A DNA stretch of 64,000 nt from Patiria pectinifera (taxonomy: Eukaryota > Echinodermata > Asteroidea > Valvatida > Asterinidae): assembly GCA_029964075.1 (NCBI GenBank), contig CM057135.1, forward strand, positions 25,012,863 to 25,076,862. The letters run 5' to 3'. The stretch's first letter is position 1. Each line of letters starts with the position of its first letter. This document shows, one piece after another, positions 58,201-64,000 of this stretch. The position numbers were made by a program, and so were the translations under genes. The notes beneath the pieces are model-generated. The model was not told the DNA's origin and searched no databases. It saw nothing but the letters and a program-made list of their open reading frames with translations.

Positions 58201-61200
58201 TTTTGCTCATCACGTACCTCTCGGTTGCGGGGGCTGAGCTACGCGCTGGGCTTAAAAGATTAACGGACCAATGAAAGCACATTGTTCTTGTTTGTCAGTC
58301 TGGTGATTTAAAAAAAAAAATGGGGACAAACGCCAGCAGGCTTTAGAAGATTTGCACAAAAATATGTTTAAATCACGTGTACAGAGTACGTGATTTCATC
58401 GGCTAGTTAATCTTTTTAGCTCAGCACGTAGCTCAGGTTCGCTGCACACGTTGAGATTTTTGCCTCACGAGGCGAAAGAAATCAAACAGGATAGAAATTG
58501 GCCTCGCGTGGCAGAACAATTCAACGCACACGGTGAGCTACGTACTGAGCAAACGGCCTCGTGAGACTTTTTGCTCAGCACGTAGGTGTCGTGTGCGGCG
58601 GGCACTAGGCAAGATGTATTGACGTAACTTTATGAAGTGGTCAAATAATAATAAAGTGACCATTTTACTAGTGCCCATTGTCCTTGCATTAAATTAACTA
58701 AGATCATCAATACCTGAGACAGTTTACCCATTCCTGCTGGTCAAGAGCCCGTCTCGTGGGTGGTTTTAAACTGCTAAAACACTGCTGCGTTCTGCGCCAC
58801 ATCGCACAGTACGCGCTGTGCGCGTGCCAATTTCCAAATAACGATTACTAGCGTCTTGGGCCAAGACTATGACACACTGTGCCTTCATATCTCATCATTT
58901 TTTGCAGACGGCCAACCAGAAACTGACCATAGAACTGCAGTCGGCCATTGATCAGACGACACAAATGTGCGAGAAGGCCATTCTGGTATGTAACTTAACT
59001 CTTGACTCTTTCCAAGATAGATAGTGAGCGGTGTGCGCATTACAATTTGGGCTATTCACAATGCAGTGCGCCACCAAGAGTTTGCCATGGAGAGTCCATT
59101 TTTCAAGTTTACAGTCGACAAAACGCGGCCCATTTGAATGGGTGTCAGTAGACAACTTGAGCTAATTTGTTGTAGATTGGGGCATAGCATTCTGCCGCCT
59201 TAAAAAAACACCATATGATAAAACGAAAAGAAAAAGGCAAACGTAATACTCAAATCAAACGCTTACGAAACTAATGACCGAAAAAACTAACAATTTCAAA
59301 TGTCCCGCGCTGCGAATTTGTCGACCATCTCCTAAAATGCACAAGGAAAAATGAACTCTCTGTAGCAAACTCTTGGTCGCACACTGCATTGTGAAACACC
59401 CAAATTGGTAGGCGTGTGCATGGAACCGCTTACCCGAGTACCCGACCACTGGTGTCAGGAACCGGTTCCAGATTATGGGATCGAGGACCAGTTACCAACT
59501 TTACCAATTACCTAGTTACTTCTCAGACAATGAAAAAGAAAGGTTTTGAATGTCATTTGTGGGAATTTTCCTAAATGAAAACCCGGCTGCATTGAAAATC
59601 AAAACAGATTTCACGTTTATGTGCATTTTTAACGTGCAACAGATGACGCTCGCGAAAGTTGCATTGTTCACCGTAAAGCTATAAAGCCCTTCAGACAACT
59701 TCTGGGATTTGAATTTTGGGGTTGGGTTTCTTTTACGGATACCCGGGTACCCGTGTTTTAACTCAGTAGGGTACCCGGTTCCCGTACGCGTATTTTTTTC
59801 CCAGGAGGGTTAGGGGCATTGTCATGTATAATTCAGTTTTTCCTTTGAATCATTGCAAGACATAAGTTCTTGTTCTCTTTTTCCTTTAAATTAAAATTAT
59901 CTCAAAGATAAATTGGTAGAAGAGAAATAGTCAATGAAAATGAGCAGCGACGACGTGGATTCGAATCAGGGATCTTTGTATCCATAGCTCATCTCGCTAT
60001 CCGGTAGGCTACTGTGGTAGCTCGACGACAACAGTTCTTTAAAATGCTTTAATGTAACTGGTTGAGTAAATAACAACATTGCTCTTGATGTCATTGTTTC
60101 TGTTCTCATGAATAAACATAATTTTCCCACCGAAACTACTGAATTATTCATGAATTAGCCCTAACCATCCTAGGAATAAAAATTACGCTTTCCCGTACTA
60201 CCCATAAAAGCTCACCACTAACTATCAGCGTCAATGTTTTTTACAAACAATGAATTGTTTGTCCTTGTACTACTTCTTAAAGACTCAAAACTAGCTTTGG
60301 TACATCCTCAGGGGCATATTGGCCACGTTTATGGCACTATTTTAATCACCGTTTTTCATGTGATCGGACAGGCGGAGATGACGCGTGACAAGCTCAAACA
60401 GAAGTTGGAGCAGCTGAAGGAGGAGACGGACATTAGCCTGGGGGCGCTAGACATCACCGTCGCGGCCGCGGCAGACAACGAGAAAGTCACCGAACAGCTG
60501 GAGATTGTCCGTCAACTGCAGAAAAAGATCGTAGACCTGGAAACAGAGGACAAACTGACAAACGCCGAGTCGCTGTACGGGAACGACGCGGAGAAGGAAA
60601 ACGTCAAGAAAGTAAGTGGGAATATCTATTTCATGGAGTCCATCTTAAAGGTAGGGTTGTTTGTCGTTTGTGCATGTATTTCGTTTGAAGCAACAAAAGT
60701 GCTCTAAATCTAAAGACAGGTGCTTAGCAACTAACCTGATGAAGTTTCAGCTCTGTGAATGTTGTATATTCCAAGAAAACAATATTCTAGGATCTCGGTT
60801 TCAATTCAGAAGTTGCCGAGTCACGTTTTAAATCACAGAATCACATGTGTCTACATATCATTCTTAAGCTATCACCTTAGACTGATGGGTCTCTTATACC
60901 CTAGGTCCTCCTTCTACTGACACTGCAACCCTACTTTTCCACTTCAGTGGGCACCAAGCTTGTTCTAGGATCCTGTCTACTTGGCATCCTCACAGGATGC
61001 AACTTCTCACTTCATTGACTTTGCCTTTTTGCTACTTAAGTATTCACTTTCTTAGAGTTTAGGCACTCTCCTGAAGACGGTCAGAGTTCTTTTCAGAACC
61101 ATTCTCTTAGTTGAGAAATTATTCGCACATGGTGTTTCCGCAAACCTTTCATTATTTACATATCATTCATTGTATAAAATCGATTTACTCAGTTGTGAGT

Positions 61201-61888
61201 GATCACATTACAAAAGACACTTTTGCCTCTGAAATTGGCAATCATGTTCTGTCAAATATAAAATCCTTAAAACATGATTGGGTCATTTGTTAATTACTCG
61301 GATTACGGATTTTCAGGCATGGCCGCAGAGTTGACTATTGAATTTAAATAGTCGCGACTAATTTCAAAGTCGCGACTAGTCATGGCATAACCACTAGTCG
61401 ACTATTAAGAAATTGATAGTCGTGACTACCAATGCTTTTAGTATTGGCAACTTATCGCACTAGTTTTGAGCTTGAAGTGCATTCTCAGTTTGCACTGAGT
61501 TGGCACTGAGCTTTAATTAATGCGCTTGTAGCGGAACACAAGAATCAGAGTTATATTTTAGTCCTGACAAGTCGTCTTAGTCTCAAATCAAGTCAAGAGC
61601 TGTTCAATTGAATGGTGACAGAAGCATTTCTTTTTCACGGTTCCTCGTTGTCACTTGGTGCTTTGACTTGTCAAACAACTCTGTCTTGATTTCTCAAAGG
61701 AGAACGGCGGCAAAGATTCCCCGAATGTCTCGTCCCCGTCCCTGGACTTCGCCGGCCACACCCTACGCCAGGCCCAGCTGGGCCGTGAGCTGCAGGAGCT
61801 GACCAACGCCCTGGCCATGAAGCAAGAGTTGGCCCAGACCATGGGGCAGAACGACGAGAAAATGCAGGTTATGAAGATACAATACGAG
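49026..61888 (+). CDS. KIF4: KIF4 chromokinesin, partial (3' end outside window)
   Basis: Kinesin-4 family plus-end motor that binds chromosome arms and, with PRC1, limits midzone microtubule length in anaphase. Twelve exons join in frame to 564 codons: motor domain about 7-340 (P-loop GQTGSGKT 86-93, switch I NAHSSRSH 202-209, switch II DLAGSER 236-242), neck [20 protein letters not shown], then coiled-coil stalk. [14 protein letters not shown] at the start and [20 protein letters not shown] near residue 530 match vertebrate KIF4 and separate it from KIF21, KIF7 and KIF27. Full-length KIF4 is about 1230 residues, so a little over half, including the Cys-rich DNA-binding tail, lies beyond the right edge; I see no further exon in 61889-64000. 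The start ATG gives [16 protein letters not shown], close to the vertebrate N-terminus. Confidence 0.96.
49325..49585 (-). mobile_element. SINE in KIF4 intron 1
   Basis: Minus-strand B box GGGTTCGATCCC with body CTTGGGCAAGACACTCTAC, same body type as the SINE at 36983-37395. A decayed relative is at 51840-51965 (GTGTCTTGCCAAAGAACACA on the plus strand). Confidence 0.62.
49650..50200. other. KIF4 intron 1, no recognised feature
   Basis: Mixed sequence without long repeats or coding similarity apart from the SINE before it. Confidence 0.35.
50268..50452 (+). CDS. KIF4: KIF4 exon 2: P-loop
   Basis: Residues 77-138, acceptor ctttctcag, donor gtgagagc. [20 protein letters not shown] holds the nucleotide-binding P-loop. 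Confidence 0.97.
50940..51029 (+). CDS. KIF4: KIF4 exon 3
   Basis: Residues 139-168, acceptor tccgtacag, donor gtgggaat. [14 protein letters not shown] then [11 protein letters not shown] matches the motor core EIYNEEILDLL...IREDPKEGIK. Confidence 0.95.
51170..51195. repeat. C homopolymer
   Basis: A C run of over 20 bases with one A, the longest homopolymer in the KIF4 introns and a likely assembly or length-variation point. Confidence 0.8.
51445..51720 (+). repeat. 11-bp minisatellite CATCACAAGTC in KIF4 intron 3
   Basis: About 20 units varying around CATCACAAGTC and AATCGCAAGTC; same core as the arrays at 34.7 and 55.6 kb. Confidence 0.85.
52036..52202 (+). CDS. KIF4: KIF4 exon 4: switch I
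   Basis: Residues 169-223 plus two bases, acceptor ctccactag, donor gtaagatc. [20 protein letters not shown] includes switch I (SSRSH). Confidence 0.96.
52232..52423. repeat. Foldback element at the start of KIF4 intron 4
   Basis: Arms CCATTTTTTGAGGTGGAACC...AAGTTTGC and the complement, about 45 bp each. The left arm starts 30 bp after the exon 4 donor. Confidence 0.75.
52430..53287. other. KIF4 intron 4, remainder
   Basis: Contains partially palindromic TTCCATGG/CCATGGAA-type blocks (52760-52990) suggesting decayed foldback DNA; otherwise nothing recognised. Confidence 0.35.
53288..53382 (+). CDS. KIF4: KIF4 exon 5: switch II
   Basis: Residues 224-255 plus one base, acceptor atttttaag, donor gtacgaaa. 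[20 protein letters not shown] contains switch II. Confidence 0.96.
53590..54040. repeat. Large inverted repeat in KIF4 intron 5
   Basis: Arms of over 100 bp: CTCACACATACTGTACGAAG...TCAGTTGGTGCTGAAC...CCTTGGAACAAC and the complement at 53910-54030. Confidence 0.7.
54050..54999. other. KIF4 intron 5, remainder
   Basis: No gene or clear repeat recognised. Confidence 0.35.
55000..55119 (+). CDS. KIF4: KIF4 exon 6: microtubule-binding helix
   Basis: Residues 256-295 plus one base, acceptor cccattcag, donor gtaagtcc. [20 protein letters not shown] and [14 protein letters not shown], the alpha4 and loop12/alpha5 microtubule contact. Confidence 0.97.
55217..55392 (+). CDS. KIF4: KIF4 exon 7: end of motor and neck
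   Basis: Residues 296-354, acceptor ccccttcag, donor gtcagtaa. [20 protein letters not shown] then [28 protein letters not shown] minisatellite starts about 110 bp after the donor. Confidence 0.97.
55505..55910 (+). repeat. 11-bp minisatellite TCAGTCACAAG in KIF4 intron 7
   Basis: About 35 units varying TCAGTCACAAG, TCGGTCACAAG, TCAGGCACAAG and TCGGTTATAAG, with higher-order alternation of variants. Longest of the CACAAGTC arrays. Confidence 0.9.
55998..56062 (+). CDS. KIF4: KIF4 exon 8: neck coiled coil
   Basis: Residues 355-375 plus two bases, acceptor catccaacag, donor gtacgtat. [20 protein letters not shown], equivalent to vertebrate VQQLQVLLLQAHGG. Confidence 0.93.
56520..56905. mobile_element. 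Inverted relative of the 11-kb palindromic element
   Basis: 56520-56690 matches 11289-11470 inverted (GTGCAAATGCATGCTGGTGT). It is followed by a palindrome with arms AAATATTGAATG...ATTCAATATTTG. KIF4 intron 8. Confidence 0.6.
57280..57337 (+). CDS. KIF4: KIF4 exon 9: stalk
   Basis: Residues 376-395, acceptor tgtattacag, donor gtaagctt. [19 protein letters not shown] aligns with vertebrate ENLQSLMEKNQSLVEE. Confidence 0.86.
57488..58604. mobile_element. Element with GCCCGCCGCA ends, carrying a nested MITE
   Basis: GCCCGCCGCAAACGA at the left and TCGTGTGCGGCGGGC at the right are inverted. Subterminal GAGCTACGTGCTGAGCAA-type blocks repeat in both halves. Copy 6 of the TTAA element lies inside it. 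KIF4 intron 9. Confidence 0.55.
57655..58164 (-). mobile_element. TTAA-flanked central-palindrome MITE, copy 6
   Basis: TTTAAAGGGAAGATACAACG to GTACATTCCCTTTAA. Central palindrome largely destroyed (CCAATGCTGGTTGTCTGACA). Confidence 0.75.
58908..58985 (+). CDS. KIF4: KIF4 exon 10: stalk
   Basis: Residues 396-421, acceptor tttttgcag, donor gtatgtaa. [20 protein letters not shown] then CEKAIL aligns with [24 protein letters not shown]. Confidence 0.9.
59044..59406. mobile_element. 363-bp MITE, AATT-ended, copy 2
   Basis: AATTTGGGCTATTCACAATG to CATTGTGAAACACCCAAATT; see 37427-37792. KIF4 intron 10. Confidence 0.75.
59410..60371. other. KIF4 intron 10, remainder
   Basis: Contains a possible SINE head on the minus strand around 59955-60025 (B-box-like GATTCGAATCC at 59960-59970) and otherwise nothing recognised. 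Confidence 0.35.
60372..60611 (+). CDS. KIF4: KIF4 exon 11: coiled-coil stalk
   Basis: Residues 422-501, acceptor gatcggacag, donor gtaagtgg. Heptad-rich, e.g. [15 protein letters not shown] and [20 protein letters not shown]. The acceptor lacks a long pyrimidine tract. Confidence 0.92.
60850..61699. other. KIF4 intron 11
   Basis: Starts with a fragment of the GTTTGAAGCAACAAAAGTGC repeat (60647-60850). Around 61325-61430 AGTCGCGACTA and ATAGTCG motifs recur. No gene seen. Confidence 0.4.
61700..61888 (+). CDS. KIF4: KIF4 exon 12: stalk, last exon in window
   Basis: Residues 502-564, acceptor tttctcaaag, donor gtgggtgt. [20 protein letters not shown] then [13 protein letters not shown] is diagnostic of KIF4. 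Phase 0 at the donor; the next exon is out of view. Confidence 0.94.
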
Positions 61889-61946
61889 GTGGGTGTATAG
61901 TACGTTGTTGAAAACTGCTTCTATGTGTTAGTGCCGTGCAGTTTTG

Positions 61947-62737
61947 AAAATTTATTAATAAATACCTTGGAGAGTTGATGGTTTCTGATTGGTCGAGATT
62001 CGATTTAACGGTGATAATGGACCGGCTTCAAAGATCAAGCGAATAAATGGCCCCTGAACCAGCATTGATCCAGCCCCGTTCAGCCCCATGCAAGCCAATG
62101 ATTGGTCAAAATATAGTAACAGTCCTGCGGTAGCTTGTAACAATAGAGCACTGCACATGCGCTCAACCCCCATCGCGTGAGACTGACGCGCGCATAGGCA
62201 ACACAGTTGCTAGGGATGCGTGCGTGCGCGCGCGTAAGGAAGTTTTGAAACGACATCGTACAGCATGCAGTGCAGTATATACTGAGGATGTTTACGACGA
62301 AAGCGTAGGTCTACGATTTATTTTCTATGAACACTTCACCCACCGACATATTTACCTTTCCTAAACCAAGCATCTTTGTAATTCCGGACACAAGGAATGT
62401 GTAAACGAGATTTCAGCTTCTTCCATCAGGTAAAGATATGAAAACATTGTTGTAATTTGTTTCGCTACGGCAGCAGTTTCTGTTGAGTTTACGTCGTTAT
62501 AGCTGTTAAGCTAAAATATGGCCCATGAACATGAACACAAAAAAGTCTGGAAATATCGCCGAAAGAAAGTCACAAAATTGGAGCATTTTAACTGTTTATT
62601 TCGTTATGACCGCTGTATTTCGTTATGACCGCTGTTAATGGACCTCGACTTCGTCTCGGTCCATTAACAGCGGTCACCCCCACACCCGGTCATTATCACG
62701 CAGTGAAGACCGGCTCCTCACACTGTTATTCCCTTAG
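61947..62737 (-). mobile_element. 0.9-kb element with terminal hairpin, copy B
   Basis: Inverted copy of 1913-2828: body 61947-62600 and hairpin CCGCTGTTAATGGACC...GGTCCATTAACAGCGG at 62625-62680. One hairpin arm is shortened relative to copy A. Confidence 0.65.
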
Positions 62738-63373
62738 TATTCGATTATTCTATCTTGGACTCAATCCAATATTCAAATGTTCGAATTGCTCTGATCGCAT
62801 TTTACAGGCGCCAACTATAACACTGGCTGCCAATAAGCCTCTGTACTGATGACGTCGCACTTTGTTTACACGTGTGCTTTCATATGGGAGCCTTGTGGGG
62901 ACGTGGTTTCGTAGCCCAATAGAAAAGCGCACGCGTAAAACACAGTGTGACATCAGGCTAATTGCGCTTCTTGAAAATTGATATTAAATTGATATGAAGA
63001 ATATCATGTATCAATATATTTTTTGTTTTTAGAGCTACCAGACTGTCTGATATGATGAGAGATTTTGAAGAAGAAATTTGAGCTAATATTTCTCACGGAA
63101 GCTCTGAAGTCATGCGTTTAAACTTGCTCCAAACAAAGTGTGACATGAAACAAACATTCATAAATACCTAAGACAGTTCACCCATTCCTATTGCAGGCAT
63201 GCAACTTTTTCTCGGATCCCCTGATTTCCTTGTTTTTTACTTCTCATGAATGCCATTACAAATTGAAAAGTACTGCACAAAGTCGTGTGTGGTTTGCAGT
63301 TTCCTCGTTTTTTTTTTCTAAATTCCCAGTTGCATGCGTGCTATTGGTCGAGAGCCCGTCACGTGGGTGGTTT

Positions 63374-63867
63374 TAAAGGGAAGATGCATTTGCAAACATC
63401 AAAAAACAAAATGATCCAATTATCACGATATACCTTACTGGATTGTTAGGGAATTGACAGTCTAAAGCATCCTGTAAAATCGTGGCTCCTGGTGTGCTGA
63501 CATTTTTAAGAAAACTTGTATTTTTCCAACGCTGGTCAGCCGACCAGCGTTGGAGAAATCTGGCTATTTTCAAAATCTGCTCCGTTTTTTTTTAATAAAA
63601 AACACCTGTGAACGGGTACAAGCCAGTTAAATTGATACTCTGACCTTACAATTCCCCAAAGTCTATGATTTTGCTCCATTTCATTGTAAGTGGGGTCAGG
63701 GAACCAGACTACAAGAACATGATTGGTGTTCTTGGTTTTTCCAGCATATACAAGCCCAAAACGTGAAACAAATCAGTTTAACAATATTTGCTAAAACATA
63801 CTAACCCTCCAAGTCCATTTATTTCTGAAAATTGCAGCAAAATCCAATGTTGTACATTCCCTTTAAA
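63374..63867 (-). mobile_element. TTAA-flanked central-palindrome MITE, copy 7
   Basis: TTTTAAAGGGAAGATGCATT to GTACATTCCCTTTAA; central palindrome CCAACGCTGGTC...GACCAGCGTTGG near 63526-63553. Confidence 0.8.
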
Positions 63868-64000
63868 CGGTTGATAAAACACCAATTGTTTTTTTCCAGC
63901 ACTGTTGTGTTCAGTACCACATCACGCAGTGTACGCGCCACGCGCGCACATATCTCCATATAAGGAGATTTTTGGACTACTCGCCCGAGGCACATATCAT

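Noticed and set aside
62800..62850. Possible further KIF4 exon after a ttttacag acceptor
   Set aside because: The translated sequence lacks coiled-coil character, hits a stop and does not resemble the expected KIF4 continuation.

Overview
The window is eukaryotic, intron-rich nuclear DNA. It carries parts of three protein genes, all split into short exons with GT/AG splice sites whose phases join correctly. A sialyltransferase of the ST6GALNAC 3/5/6 type plus single-copy PLK4 and KIF4, embedded in a dense, varied load of short inverted-repeat transposons and tRNA-derived SINEs, suggests a deuterostome invertebrate. An echinoderm is my best guess, with amphioxus or a hemichordate possible. This is inference from gene family and repeat style; there is no species-specific marker.

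Layout. (1) 1741-10310, minus strand: ST6GALNAC-like gene. The start exon, membrane-anchor/stem exon, sialylmotif L exon and sialylmotif S exon can be read (280 complete codons). The last exon or exons lie left of the window. (2) 10.4-17.1 kb: intergenic DNA with LINE reverse-transcriptase remnants, a nested hAT-like element, G/C homopolymers and palindromic elements. (3) 17185-39875, plus strand: complete PLK4 in 18 exons, 1081 codons plus stop. It has a kinase domain, DSG phosphodegron, long Ser/His-rich linker, cryptic polo box (PB1-PB2) and C-terminal PB3. (4) 39.9-49.0 kb: PLK4 3' region, then a 4.9-kb tandem array of short and long units, one of which is interrupted by a hAT-type insertion with an intact 8-bp target duplication. 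(5) 49026-61888, plus strand: first 12 coding exons (564 codons) of KIF4, giving the whole motor domain, neck and the start of the stalk. The rest lies right of the window.

PLK4 (centriole duplication kinase) and KIF4 (chromokinesin of the anaphase midzone) are neighbours in the same orientation about 9.2 kb apart. The sialyltransferase is divergent from PLK4 and functionally unrelated (Golgi).

Mobile DNA fills the introns. The clearest family is a roughly 500-560-bp TTAA-flanked element present seven times in both orientations. It has a central 28-bp palindrome whose two arms change together between copies. Others are TTA-flanked and TAA-flanked (PIF/Harbinger-like) elements, TA-flanked (Tc1/mariner-like) elements, 8-bp-TSD (hAT-like) elements, foldback elements, four tRNA-derived SINE types, and CACAAGTC minisatellites at three intronic loci plus traces at two more places. 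I recognise no intact transposase or reverse transcriptase.
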